From: Bacteroidetes bacterium HGW-Bacteroidetes-1
GTDB taxonomy: Bacteria; Bacteroidota; Bacteroidia; Bacteroidales; F082
Length of the DNA: 64,000 bases
Assembly: GCA_002842755.1 (NCBI GenBank)
Contig: PHDU01000001.1
Coordinates: 1 to 64,000 of the forward strand
Direction: 5' to 3'
Part shown: piece after piece, positions 34,881 to 44,334 of the stretch
How the letters are laid out: each line of letters opens with the position of its first letter
Position numbering within the stretch: the stretch's first letter is position 1
Notes under the pieces: model-generated
Told to the model about the DNA's origin: nothing
Databases searched by the model: none
The model's input: only the letters and a program-made list of their open reading frames with translations
Program-made: the position numbers and the translations under genes

Positions 34881-36851
34881 TTAATTCTTGAGGTTATCAT
34901 TTCTACTTTCAAAATGATAGTTTAAAACCATCTCAAAATTTCTTCCCGGCATAGGACGCCATATAACTGCCTGATAGCTTTTATCAAAGATATTATTCAC
35001 TTTAAAAGAAGCACTCCACCTTTTTAGTTGATAGCCAATTGACAGATGATGAAGCGTATAAGCTGGTAGTTGGGTAAAAAATTGATCATTATCAGCAAAA
35101 GTAGTGTTGCGAATACCTGTATAATCGATACTATAATTTATGAAAGCTTTGTGATAGTTCATATAAAGAAAAGCGTTGCCATGGTATCTTGGTATGTAGA
35201 TTAACTGTTTTCCCGAGACATCTTCAATTTTAGCAACCGGACTTTCATCCGTTGTGACGGTATAGGCAAAATTCGTAATCACCTGAAAATTGATAGGGTA
35301 TACATCAAATTTTAAAAACTGATGCCACTCTAATCCACGGGCAAAAACACGTGCTATGTTTTCAGGAACCCAATAACGATAGGCAGTAGGTCGCCATTGT
35401 ATCCAGTCTCTCACATCAGAAAGGTAAGCTGAAAAACGCAACTTCAAATGCCCCGACTCCATTTCAGGCTTCCACGTTGCACCAAATTCTGTGCTAAAGC
35501 CTTTCTCTTGTTTCAAAGCAGCATTTCCTCCCGGAAACCAAAATAAATCATTCATTGTAGGGTATCTGAATATTTTGCTGGCTCCAAAATTTAAGTAAAG
35601 TGAGCGGACTCTTTTAGGGTTAATTTGTAATTCAATGGCAGGACTTATGCCTTCAGGTAGATTATTAATCCAATCATAGCGGAACATAAGCTTTCCTTTT
35701 GAATAAGGATTGATGTTAGTCTCTACACCTATCATTGAAGAAGTTTTTATCCTACTTTGATCACTTTCATAATTGTTGGTTTTAACAGACTCAACGTCAT
35801 AGAGCATTTGTGCAATTAATTTTGTATTCTTTGATATTTGATGCTCAGTCACAAAACTGTTCATCCAGACTTTTGACTCGTTTTTGGAATCGATCCTTGT
35901 AACAATAACATAAGGAGCTAAAGCACTGTTGGTCATCAAAAAGTAGTGCTGATTTTCAAAAAAAAGCGCAGTTTTCGCCTCAATTTTTCCACCTTTCCAA
36001 TACCGTTTAAATCCTAAGATGTTTCTATGAAAACGATCATTTTGAAATTCTTTGGGATCTCCACCCCTCTCCAGATTGGTCATAATAGGAGGCAAATTTC
36101 TGTCATTCCATTGATTCCAGCTTGTAAAATTCAGAAGGTTCTTTCCAAAATTCAGATTAACTTCCTGTAAGAACCCCATATTGTGATAATCAGCATTTTT
36201 CTGGTTCATATATTGGTGAGGCCAGGATGCAGTATTTAAGTATCTGAAATTATTTTCACTTGATTTTTTAAACAATCTGGTCTTGACTTGTAATTTTTTG
36301 CCACCATATGAAACAGACCCAAATGAACCGAATGTATTGAAGTCTCCAAAAGATTGTCTAAAATCAACTGTCAATCCTGTATTAAAAATAACTGCATTTT
36401 CAAGCTCAACCAACCCTCCAGCGCCTCCTGGTCGGTTGACGGCAGAGCCACTCCAGGCCAGACTCACATGATCGACAAAATAAACTGGTATCACCGAAAA
36501 GTCAATTTGGCCTAGCTGTGGTCCGTTGACCGGAAATCCATTCCACAATACAGTGGTATGATTGGCTGTTGTTCCTCGAAATGATGCAGTTGACAATCCA
36601 CCTGGACCATTTGATTTGATATATAGGTTGCTATGAAGGTGCATCAAATCGGATAAACTGCCAGCAGAAAATGATCTTAATGCCAGTGTGTCAAGTTTTT
36701 GAACAGAAAATTGCCTTTCAACATCCAGTGCCTTAGCTCTCACTTCAACCTGTATAAGTTGAATCGTATCAGGAATTTCAGCTTTTGAATAAACTACTGA
36801 AGCCTGCATACATATGAGAATAAGCACCATCTGTAAGGTAATAAATTTCAT
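34881..36851 (-). CDS. TonB-dependent outer-membrane receptor, BtuB-like (cobalamin)
   Basis: A 656-residue receptor with a signal peptide (cleaved near residue 24), a plug domain (about residues 30-160: LSDLMHLHSNLYIKSNGPGGLSTASFRGTTANHTTVLWNGFPVN, DHVSLAWSGSA) and a 22-strand-type barrel rich in alternating aromatic strands. It is shorter than SusC-type receptors and lacks their extra N-terminal domain, as expected for BtuB. The riboswitch upstream of the operon and the flanking BtuG-like gene point to B12 or related corrinoids. Its start overlaps the preceding stop (ATGA). Confidence 0.9.
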   Translation of the reverse strand: MKFITLQMVLILICMQASVVYSKAEIPDTIQLIQVEVRAKALDVERQFSVQKLDTLALRSFSAGSLSDLMHLHSNLYIKSNGPGGLSTASFRGTTANHTTVLWNGFPVNGPQLGQIDFSVIPVYFVDHVSLAWSGSAVNRPGGAGGLVELENAVIFNTGLTVDFRQSFGDFNTFGSFGSVSYGGKKLQVKTRLFKKSSENNFRYLNTASWPHQYMNQKNADYHNMGFLQEVNLNFGKNLLNFTSWNQWNDRNLPPIMTNLERGGDPKEFQNDRFHRNILGFKRYWKGGKIEAKTALFFENQHYFLMTNSALAPYVIVTRIDSKNESKVWMNSFVTEHQISKNTKLIAQMLYDVESVKTNNYESDQSRIKTSSMIGVETNINPYSKGKLMFRYDWINNLPEGISPAIELQINPKRVRSLYLNFGASKIFRYPTMNDLFWFPGGNAALKQEKGFSTEFGATWKPEMESGHLKLRFSAYLSDVRDWIQWRPTAYRYWVPENIARVFARGLEWHQFLKFDVYPINFQVITNFAYTVTTDESPVAKIEDVSGKQLIYIPRYHGNAFLYMNYHKAFINYSIDYTGIRNTTFADNDQFFTQLPAYTLHHLSIGYQLKRWSASFKVNNIFDKSYQAVIWRPMPGRNFEMVLNYHFESRNDNLKN

Positions 36852-37840
36852 CGCTTGAATATTTTAAACGAATAAATCGATTCCGCATTCTCAATTTTAA
36901 GCAAATAAATCCCTGACTTCAAGGATGCAAGAGGAATAGAATTGTTTTGTCCAAAAATTTGATGCTCAAATATCTTTTGTCCATTCAAATCGAAAAGGCT
37001 AACCATAGAAGATTCAATATCATCACTATAAATGGTTATTACATTGGTAAACGGATTTGGAAAAACAGAAAAAATAATGCCGGAAAATTCTTCAAATCCT
37101 GTATTATTTTCATTGTGAATCACTCCGACAGCATCCAGATCAAAACCGGATGATGGAAAGGGCGTTGGCCATGGATCATTGATCATGTGACCTTGGGCAT
37201 CTTGCGAGCCATTGATAGGATTGAGTGTTCCAACAACATCTATCACCCGGATATGAGTGATACGATTAAGGTCAATGTCACTGCTCTGCGGCAGATCATT
37301 CAAATCAAAAGGCACTCCGTACAAGCCTCTGTACTTTCCTGCCAGATTGTTTACTTTCTGTGCTTCGATTGTTCCAAAGGTTGCAATTTGAATTTCTGTC
37401 TGAGTAAGTGAAACAGATGGAAACCTTTCGTAATGAACCCCATCACTACTCGCTTCAACATGAGCCAACTCAAGAAATAAATCATCAAAACTATTTTCAA
37501 AAACTGCAAAATCAGCTCCAGGACCATTTCTTAAGGGAATTGCAAATTGAAGGATTGCCGCTCCCCCATCACCCAAACTAATAGCATTCAAATCGGCTTT
37601 CCCTGTTCCTGCTGTTATTTCTCCAAAAGATGCATACCCTTTTTCCGGATCGTCTATCTGAACCAAACCGCGAACAATGGAGCATTCTGCTGCCCATGCA
37701 ACAAATATACTGCTATCAGCATGAATGGCATCTGTACCTTCCTGTCCGGCGGGTGGTGCGTATTGCCCATTTACTTTAACACCACCATAGGCAAGCAGCA
37801 ATATTACAATGATTTGAAATCTAAAAGCAGTAAATTTCAT
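36848..37840 (-). CDS. T9SS-exported surface protein of the B12 operon
   Basis: A 330-residue protein with a signal peptide and a C-terminal type IX secretion tail (about residues 255-330: SVFPNPFTNVITIY, FDLNGQKIFEH, LASLKSGIYLLKI, FKIFKR). The body has the motif LGDGGAAILQFAIPLRNGPGADFAVFENSF, a beta-sandwich type also found in PEP-CTERM surface proteins, and ITHIRVIDVVGT. It overlaps the receptor gene by four bases and follows another T9SS protein by nine, so it works in the same operon. Whether it binds corrinoid is unknown. Confidence 0.78.
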   Translation of the reverse strand: MKFTAFRFQIIVILLLAYGGVKVNGQYAPPAGQEGTDAIHADSSIFVAWAAECSIVRGLVQIDDPEKGYASFGEITAGTGKADLNAISLGDGGAAILQFAIPLRNGPGADFAVFENSFDDLFLELAHVEASSDGVHYERFPSVSLTQTEIQIATFGTIEAQKVNNLAGKYRGLYGVPFDLNDLPQSSDIDLNRITHIRVIDVVGTLNPINGSQDAQGHMINDPWPTPFPSSGFDLDAVGVIHNENNTGFEEFSGIIFSVFPNPFTNVITIYSDDIESSMVSLFDLNGQKIFEHQIFGQNNSIPLASLKSGIYLLKIENAESIYSFKIFKR

Positions 37841-37849
37841 AATAAATTG

Positions 37850-39142
37850 CTATAGTTTCAGAAATTTAGTACTCACCGAAATCCCATCTTTATCTAAATA
37901 AATCAATGTATAAAACCCTTTTTTCAGGTAAGAAACATCCACTTCGTTTGAACCATTTCCATTGTCGGAAGACGAATTCATAACCACTTGCCCAACAGCG
38001 TTTAAAATGCTCAGTTTATAAGTGTGATGTAATTTGCTATAAGAAAAGAAAAGTTTATCCGAAACAGGGTTTGGAGAAACAGATAGCTTTTCTGATTTCT
38101 GCTCTGCTACCTGAGAAATATTTCTATAATCAAAAACCAAACTCTCGGCAGATATTCCAGCCTCAAATGTGTCGGTCTGATTTCCGGATAAATCAAAAAT
38201 ATGTCCTTCTCCAAACGAGAAGTAATCTGTTGTTGTTGCAAAGAAGGATTGTGATAATGCATCAAATGCAACATCTGCAAAATATGTAAAATTAGCCGAC
38301 CCGGGATCACCAACAATCACTGCCTGTGAAATCTGACGCGTGTCTAAGTTAATAGAGCCAATACCATTGTCTATCAGCAGGTATAAAAGATTGTCATGAA
38401 TTGCAACACCTTTGTTTATCACATGCGGAAAAGAAGAATGTTCAGTCTCCAATGTTTCAGGATTGATAAAGGAAATATTTCCGGTTGAAATACCCCACGG
38501 AGTTCGATTTACTGATACTATTAAATCATTGTATTTAAATAGGTTATAGATTCCTGCTCCGGCTTCACCCAAATTTAGCTCCTCAATAAAGCTTCCATCC
38601 AAAGCATTCAGAACGGCAATTTTTCCAACGGCACTCGTCCAATCACCTGGTACTGCAACGAAAATCCTATTGCCCCACTCAACCATTCCGGCTGCCTCAC
38701 CAGTTACTTCAGTAACAACAGACAATTGTTCCAAGGTAATCTTATTGTAAATTTTAATAAAATTTTCGGTCTCAGGATACTGGATTGAAACAAAGAGCAA
38801 GTCACCGGAAATAAGCATCATGCGTGGACCTGAGATTGAGGTGGAGGCTATTTTCTCAAAGGAATTCATATCGTACTTAACGATAGAATCAAGAGCCGCT
38901 ACATAAAGGAAATCATTATCGACCAAGGCATGTTGAACTGCCTGTGTTTTGATTTCACCAAAGGTGTTTTGAGAAAAATTCAACGGATCTAAAGACGTAA
39001 GAGTTACAAAATCGTCAGGATTCGAAAACGAGCCTCCTGAAGCTATTATAAGTTGATTGAGAACTTGCTGGCCTGTTGCTGCCAAACCGAATGATAGCAT
39101 CAACGCAATCATTGTTGATTTTAGAAATTTAGTACGACACAT
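37850..39142 (-). CDS. T9SS-exported beta-propeller protein, first gene of the B12 operon
   Basis: A 430-residue protein with signal peptide (MIALMLSFGLAATGQQ) and a YncE/DUF5074-like propeller (about residues 30-345: VQHALVDNDFLYVAALDS, MLISGDLLFVSIQYPE, NRIFVAVPGDW, DNLLYLLIDNGIGSIN). It ends with a T9SS tail (SVSPNPVSDKLFF, LSILNAVGQVV, SYLKKGFYTLIYL). It differs from the lipoprotein propeller of the same operon in using the type IX system for surface attachment. Being the first gene after the riboswitch, it is the most directly B12-controlled. Confidence 0.8.
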   Translation of the reverse strand: MCRTKFLKSTMIALMLSFGLAATGQQVLNQLIIASGGSFSNPDDFVTLTSLDPLNFSQNTFGEIKTQAVQHALVDNDFLYVAALDSIVKYDMNSFEKIASTSISGPRMMLISGDLLFVSIQYPETENFIKIYNKITLEQLSVVTEVTGEAAGMVEWGNRIFVAVPGDWTSAVGKIAVLNALDGSFIEELNLGEAGAGIYNLFKYNDLIVSVNRTPWGISTGNISFINPETLETEHSSFPHVINKGVAIHDNLLYLLIDNGIGSINLDTRQISQAVIVGDPGSANFTYFADVAFDALSQSFFATTTDYFSFGEGHIFDLSGNQTDTFEAGISAESLVFDYRNISQVAEQKSEKLSVSPNPVSDKLFFSYSKLHHTYKLSILNAVGQVVMNSSSDNGNGSNEVDVSYLKKGFYTLIYLDKDGISVSTKFLKL

Positions 39143-39197
39143 AAAAATGGTTTTAAGGTTAAAGTCATAAACACATTACCTCAAAACTCCAGGAAAT

Positions 39198-39244
39198 TTG
39201 TCGAGATCTTATAGGTTTCGACAAGCTTTTATCCCGAAAGCTTT
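39198..39244 (-). promoter_or_regulatory. Candidate expression platform hairpins of the cobalamin riboswitch
   Basis: ttgtcga (39198-39204) pairs with tcgacaa (39218-39224), and aagcttt (39223-39229) with aaagctt (39237-39243). The two stems overlap by two bases, so they compete. Neither has a T-run, suggesting control of translation or RNA stability rather than termination. Confidence 0.45.
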
Positions 39245-39257
39245 GTTTACAAAATGA

Positions 39258-39434
39258 TTTTGGCAGGTCTTCTGACTTACTCTCTTTTGGAGCCTTCCCA
39301 TCTGATTGCGATCAGGACAGTGGCATTTGATTCCAAAAGTTTATTCAATGAGCTTACAGCAGCGGGTACTGTCCGGGTTTTACACCCGATTCCCTATTAA
39401 GTCCTGAACATGCATTGTGTTCGGACACCATAAT
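39258..39434 (-). promoter_or_regulatory. Cobalamin riboswitch
   Basis: Read on the minus strand, the segment has the conserved core of the adenosylcobalamin class: a GGGAATCGGGTGTAAAACCC block, GGACAGTACCCGCTGCTGTA, CCACTG, GATGGGAAGG and the closing AGTCAGAAGACCTGCC. It lies about 115 bases before the first gene of the putative B12 uptake operon (39142 to 33803). High cobalamin should shut the operon down. Confidence 0.95.
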
Positions 39435-39439
39435 CAACG

Positions 39440-39447
39440 CAAAAATA
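39440..39447 (-). promoter_or_regulatory. -7 box of the B12 operon promoter
   Basis: TATTTTTG on the minus strand matches TAnnTTTG and would start the RNA within a few bases of the riboswitch 5' end. The rest of the gap to 39568 is AT-rich with no other feature seen, apart from TAATTTTG at 39543-39550 on the plus strand, a likely -7 box for the next gene. Confidence 0.55.
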
Positions 39448-39568
39448 CATTTATTTTAATAAATATATTCTTTTTGAAGATTAATAATTCTTAATTTTCG
39501 TACTAATAAAAGGTATCAAATGAAAACAAAAGCAACAATTGTTAATTTTGCTTTCTAAAAAAAATTAA

Positions 39569-40960
39569 ATGATAAAGATTCATTCATTATTTCTGTTTAT
39601 ATTGATTCTATGTGGCGGAGTGTATGCACAGGAAGATTCAAATCTAGGCTATAAAATTCATTTTCAATTAGATAACAAAAGTGACAGCACTTACTTTCTT
39701 GCTAACTATTACACCGATAAGTTCTTTATTGTTGACACAAGCGTATTGAATAAAGGCATCATTACATTTCAGGGGCAAGATTCATTATCTCAGGGAATAT
39801 ATATTCTTGCCAATCAAAAAAAAGAAAAACTATTAGAGTTTCTTGTAGGCCAGGATCAACACTTCAGTATTCACTTGGATCAAGAACTGAATCCTGCTAA
39901 AGCAGAAATAAACGGGAGTGAAGAAAACACCCTTTTTTTTAATCATCTTGTAAAAATAAATGATTCATATACAATTTTGAATCATTATAAACCTATACTC
40001 GAAAAACTGTCAGATGATAGTGAAGATAGAATCAAAATTACCGCAATGATTGATTCTGTCAACCAGTCGCTCATCGACTTCAGAAAAAGCATTGTTCAAA
40101 CGAAACCAGATATGCTGTTTTCAAAAATTTTGCTTGCGATGCAGGAACCAGAGATTCCGGAAAACTTAAAACTGGATCAGGAAGCTCAATTTAGGTTTTA
40201 TAAATCAAATTTTTGGAGCACTTTCGATTTATCTGATGAAAGATTACTATACACACCTTTGCTTCCCCGTAAACTTGAAACGTACTTCACTCAGATGGTT
40301 TTGCCCATTGCCGACACTGTTATTTTAGAGATAGATAAAATTATGCTACTCGCAAAAGGAAATCAAAAGATGGTAGATTATCTGGCCTGGCATTTCATTG
40401 CTGAGTATCAAACGCCCAAAATAATGGGTCTCGATAAGACATTTGTTTATCTTGCTGATGAATATGTTGCCAAAGATAAACTTAGCAGTATAACTCCTTC
40501 AATGCTTGAAAAAATAATGGAAAGAGCAAACAGGATGCGTCTCAGTCTTATTGGAGAAAAAGCACCAGAGTTATGGCTCATTGATACAACTGGTACCTTT
40601 CGCTCATTCAGAGAGCTGGATTCAGAGTTTACCGTTTTGATATTTTGGGATCAAACTTGTAGTCATTGCAAAAAAGAAATGGAAACATTAAACGATTTGG
40701 TGAACGAAAATATTCACGATATTGGTGTGTATGCAATCAATTCAACCAATGATTTTGAAGGATGGAAACACTATCTGCTTGAAAAGAATTACCCTTGGAT
40801 ACATGTCAATGGCACAAAGAGTATTACAGCTGATTTTCATGACCTTTTTGATATTTATAGTGTTCCGGTTATTTATCTTCTCGATAAATCAAAAACAATC
40901 ATTGGAAAGCGCATCAATGCATCTCAGATCAAGACTTTAATTGAGAATTATTCTAAATAG
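39569..40960 (+). CDS. Exported thioredoxin-fold (TlpA-like) protein with DUF4369/DUF5106 regions
   Basis: A 463-residue periplasmic protein. A signal peptide (to about residue 21, VYAQ) is followed by a DUF4369-like beta domain (YKIHFQLDNKSDSTYFLANYY), a helical DUF5106-like region (about residues 180-315) and a C-terminal thioredoxin fold (about 325-460) with the redox motif CSHC in WDQTCSHCKKEMETL and the cis-proline region FDIYSVPVIYLLDK. Such proteins are common in Bacteroidota and probably reduce disulfides in the envelope. No partner gene is adjacent. Confidence 0.82.
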   Translation: MIKIHSLFLFILILCGGVYAQEDSNLGYKIHFQLDNKSDSTYFLANYYTDKFFIVDTSVLNKGIITFQGQDSLSQGIYILANQKKEKLLEFLVGQDQHFSIHLDQELNPAKAEINGSEENTLFFNHLVKINDSYTILNHYKPILEKLSDDSEDRIKITAMIDSVNQSLIDFRKSIVQTKPDMLFSKILLAMQEPEIPENLKLDQEAQFRFYKSNFWSTFDLSDERLLYTPLLPRKLETYFTQMVLPIADTVILEIDKIMLLAKGNQKMVDYLAWHFIAEYQTPKIMGLDKTFVYLADEYVAKDKLSSITPSMLEKIMERANRMRLSLIGEKAPELWLIDTTGTFRSFRELDSEFTVLIFWDQTCSHCKKEMETLNDLVNENIHDIGVYAINSTNDFEGWKHYLLEKNYPWIHVNGTKSITADFHDLFDIYSVPVIYLLDKSKTIIGKRINASQIKTLIENYSK

Positions 40961-41035
40961 ATGAACCCATGATCTCTTCAAGGCAACTTTGCGCTTATTT
41001 TAGCGTTATTTGTGCTCTGCTGCTTTCAAAACTAA

Positions 41036-41848
41036 ATGAACAAATTATTCAAATTTAAACAATACAAGTCGAACCATAACAAAAAACGGTTTTACTTTCT
41101 TTTCATTTCTTTCTTTATAACTGGTTTAGTTTTGCTAAGTCCCTCAAAGTCTATTGCTCAAAGTATTGTACATCGAATGTACCTCTTTGATCCCGGGTTA
41201 ATCATAAACATAAGTACAGGGCCTTCTGTTTCGTTTACCGACATTAAAAAAAATACTGTTTTTCCTTCTTACAGTCCTGCAAACGAATGGAGAATGGCTT
41301 ATCAGTTTACAATAGGCTGGGATATAACACAATATTTGAGATTAGGGGGGCAATTGGCCTATGGGAATATTGCAGGTTCAAGACCTTCAAGGGATGCACA
41401 TTTTGAAGCAAAGCTTTTAGAATTGAATTTCAGCATGAACATGAACCCCATCCTCATGTTTATTCCTTACAGAACTGACCAGAAATGGGCTCCTTATTTT
41501 ATAATCGGTATTGGATTATCTTACTATAACTCGGCTCTGAAACAGATTTCAGATAATACATTGCTTGCACAAAGAGGTTATGGGAATGGAGGAGGCTTAT
41601 GGGGCTTTGTTATCGAAGGCGTTGCTATTGGAGGTATTGGGGTAAGTTATAAAATAAATGAGCATTGGAGTCTAAGATTTGAAACGGCAAATCGCTGGAT
41701 GAATTCTGATAAGTTAGATTCGGTTGAAAGCCTTGATAGGTCACCTTATGATTTTTATAACTTCACTACTTTTGGGATATCCTATAAGATTTTTAAAAAT
41801 AAAAGCTATCCCGTAATCCTTAAAAAAAAGAACCTGGCATTTGATTAG
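41036..41848 (+). CDS. Outer-membrane beta-barrel protein
   Basis: A 270-residue protein with an N-terminal signal anchor region (about residues 18-42, ending SIAQS). The mature chain has alternating amphipathic strands such as YLRLGGQLAYGNIAGS, KLLELNFSMNMNP, YFIIGIGLSYYNSAL and HWSLRFETANRWM, typical of eight-stranded OmpA/OprF-like barrels. The C-terminus is longer than a classic terminal Phe strand. Ligand or function cannot be deduced. Confidence 0.72.
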   Translation: MNKLFKFKQYKSNHNKKRFYFLFISFFITGLVLLSPSKSIAQSIVHRMYLFDPGLIINISTGPSVSFTDIKKNTVFPSYSPANEWRMAYQFTIGWDITQYLRLGGQLAYGNIAGSRPSRDAHFEAKLLELNFSMNMNPILMFIPYRTDQKWAPYFIIGIGLSYYNSALKQISDNTLLAQRGYGNGGGLWGFVIEGVAIGGIGVSYKINEHWSLRFETANRWMNSDKLDSVESLDRSPYDFYNFTTFGISYKIFKNKSYPVILKKKNLAFD

Positions 41849-41868
41849 CAGATAATTTTCCAGGTTCT
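41829..41868. terminator. Hairpin across the stop codon of the barrel gene
   Basis: agaacctgg (41829-41837) and ccaggttct (41860-41868) pair exactly with a 22-base loop holding the stop codon. A T-run follows only on the minus strand, where no gene needs termination, so the direction of action is unclear. Confidence 0.4.
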
Positions 41869-41999
41869 CATATAAACAAAAAACTATGATTTCTGGATTC
41901 CAAAAGCATTTTAAGTTTAAAACACACTTTTGCTTTGGTTGACTTTTTCAATTCGTTTCATTTTCATAAATTTGATGCTTCATTAAATACTCATTATTA

Positions 42000-44225
42000 A
42001 TGGTTACAAAAGCAAGGTTATTTAAAACTATTTTATTTGCGGCAGCCCTGTTGCAATTTTCTTCGATTCAATCGCAGACAAAAAAAAATATCGATCTAAA
42101 AGACATTTGGTCGAGCCGCGTTTTTAATTCGGAAGTAGTAAATGGCATGAATCCCGTTGCTGATGGCAGAAATTATGCGGTTATTGACGATGAAGGGATA
42201 AACGTGTTTGACTTTGAAAGTGGTTCATTGGTAAAAAATATCGTTAATCATAAGGAGATGGTTTCCGATAGTACTAAAGAACCTATCAAACTTCGATCTT
42301 ATACATTAAGCAGTGACGAGACAAAAATCCTTATTCCCACTGAAACAGAACTTATCTATCGGCACTCAACTAGATCGGTCTTTTACGTGTATGATATTTT
42401 AAAGAAGGCACTTACCCCTCTTTCTCTTCATGGAAAACAGCAACTTGCAACATTTTCACCAGACGGTTCAATGGTAGCATTTGTTAGAGAAAACAATATT
42501 TTTATTGTCTTCCTAGAGACAGGCAAAGAAAAACAAATCACTTTTGATGGTAAAGTAAATGAAATCATTAACGGAACAACCGATTGGGTTTATGAAGAGG
42601 AATTTAGTTTTACTCAGGCTTTTTTTTGGTCTGGAGACAGTAAAAAGATTGCTTATTATCGCTTTGATGAATCAAAAGTGAAAGAATTTCAGATGACCTA
42701 TTATAATGATTTATATCCTGAACAATATCGTTTCAAGTATCCCAAAGCTGGTGAAGACAACTCTCTTTTAAGCATCCATATTTATAATTTATCGACTGAT
42801 GGCACTATTAAGATGGATATAGGTCAAGAGACAGATATCTATATTCCCAGAATCGGCTGGACTCAAGATGCCAATTTACTTTCCATTCAACGATTAAACA
42901 GACATCAAAATCATCTGCAAATATTGCTTGCAAATGCTGAAACAGGATTTAGCACTTTGCTATACGAAGAAAAAAATCCCTATTACATTGACATCACAGA
43001 TAACCTGAGTTTTTTACCCGACGGCAAGAGTTTTATCATTAGCAGTGAAAAGGATGGCTATAATCACATTTATCATTATGACCTCACTGGAAAGCTAATT
43101 CAACAGCTTACGAAAGGAAAGTGGGATGTAACCGATATTTATGGTTACAGTTCTAAATTTAAAAAGATCTATTTTCAAAGTGCTGAAGTCTCTCCAATGG
43201 ATCGAAATATTTATGCAGTTGATTTAAAAGGGAAAAAAGAGCAACTCATTTCATTGCCAGGACAGAATTCAGCCTCATTCAGTTCCGATTACAGCTATTT
43301 CATTAACACTAATTCTACAATAAATCAGCCTTACTATATCACTATTAACAAAAATACAGGGAAAGAAGTAAGAGTTTTAAAAGACAATAAGATTCTTAAA
43401 GAAACACTCTCAAACTATCAATGGACTGATTTCAGTTTCTTTACCATCAAAGATTCTTCCACTAAACTTCCTGACGGAACACAGGTTCATCTCAATGGAT
43501 GGCAGTTATTACCCCCTGATTTTGATTCGACAAAACAATATCCAGTACTCCTATATATATATGGTGGTCCTGGAGCACAAACTGTAAATAATTCGTGGGG
43601 AGGTGCAAACAGTTTATGGTTCCAACTTTTAGCGCAATCTGGAATTATCGTAATTTCTATTGACAACAGAGGAACTGGTGCAAGAGGGGAATTATTCAAA
43701 AAAATGACCTACAAAGAATTAGGAAAATATGAAACAGAAGATTTGATCACCACTGCTCTCTATCTTAAAAATCTCAATTACGTGAATGCAGATAAAATAG
43801 GTGTATTTGGCTGGAGTTATGGTGGTTATATGTCAAGTCTGGCTATTACTAAGGGTGCTGATTACTTTCAATATGCAATCGCAGTTGCTCCAGTAACTAG
43901 CTGGCGCTATTACGATAACATTTATACTGAAAGATATATGCGTACACCCATTGAAAACCCTGATGGATATGACCAGAACTCGCCAATAAACCATGTTGAA
44001 AAAATGAAAGGTGACTATTTATTGATACATGGCAGTGGTGACGATAATGTACATTATCAAAACACCATGGAAATGATCAATGCACTAGTAAAAGCCAACA
44101 AGCCATTTGAATTGATGATTTATCCCAACAAAAATCATGGCATTTACGGAGGTAATACCAGACTCCACTTGTATGAAAAGATGACGAACTTTATTAAAAA
44201 GAATAATCTGTTTTTATTTCGATAA
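42000..44225 (+). CDS. S9B dipeptidyl peptidase IV-family serine protease
   Basis: Cleaves Xaa-Pro/Ala dipeptides from peptide N-termini in the periplasm. A signal peptide (to about residue 26) is followed by an eight-bladed propeller with the double-Glu motif DWVYEEEF (Glu199-Glu201) that binds the free N-terminus, and an alpha/beta-hydrolase domain with Ser606 in GWSYGGYMS, the Asp in GSGDDNVHY (681/682) and His713 in KNHGIYGG. All catalytic residues are present. Length of 741 residues is standard. It stands alone between the barrel gene and rpsU. Confidence 0.94.
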   Translation: MVTKARLFKTILFAAALLQFSSIQSQTKKNIDLKDIWSSRVFNSEVVNGMNPVADGRNYAVIDDEGINVFDFESGSLVKNIVNHKEMVSDSTKEPIKLRSYTLSSDETKILIPTETELIYRHSTRSVFYVYDILKKALTPLSLHGKQQLATFSPDGSMVAFVRENNIFIVFLETGKEKQITFDGKVNEIINGTTDWVYEEEFSFTQAFFWSGDSKKIAYYRFDESKVKEFQMTYYNDLYPEQYRFKYPKAGEDNSLLSIHIYNLSTDGTIKMDIGQETDIYIPRIGWTQDANLLSIQRLNRHQNHLQILLANAETGFSTLLYEEKNPYYIDITDNLSFLPDGKSFIISSEKDGYNHIYHYDLTGKLIQQLTKGKWDVTDIYGYSSKFKKIYFQSAEVSPMDRNIYAVDLKGKKEQLISLPGQNSASFSSDYSYFINTNSTINQPYYITINKNTGKEVRVLKDNKILKETLSNYQWTDFSFFTIKDSSTKLPDGTQVHLNGWQLLPPDFDSTKQYPVLLYIYGGPGAQTVNNSWGGANSLWFQLLAQSGIIVISIDNRGTGARGELFKKMTYKELGKYETEDLITTALYLKNLNYVNADKIGVFGWSYGGYMSSLAITKGADYFQYAIAVAPVTSWRYYDNIYTERYMRTPIENPDGYDQNSPINHVEKMKGDYLLIHGSGDDNVHYQNTMEMINALVKANKPFELMIYPNKNHGIYGGNTRLHLYEKMTNFIKKNNLFLFR

Positions 44226-44252
44226 AGCAGAAAAAAAATTGTACATATTATG

Positions 44253-44279
44253 TTTGAATAAAAACTTTTTATACTTTTG
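44253..44279 (+). promoter_or_regulatory. Promoter of rpsU
   Basis: TACTTTTG (44272-44279) followed by CAGCCC is a strong -7 box; TTTG at 44253-44256 is 15 bases upstream, shorter than the usual 19. Transcription would begin near 44286, leaving a ~50-base leader. Confidence 0.6.
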
Positions 44280-44334
44280 CAGCCCTAAAGTAACTAACTT
44301 CATTAATAATTTAAAGAAAGAGAGTGTATTTAAC

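Noticed and set aside
40961-41050. 29-codon frame before the barrel gene
   Set aside because: Too short, overlaps the barrel start, and has no supporting signals.
44239-44334. N-terminal extension of rpsU
   Set aside because: It would cover the promoter and leader; S21 proteins start at MIIIPVKEGE.
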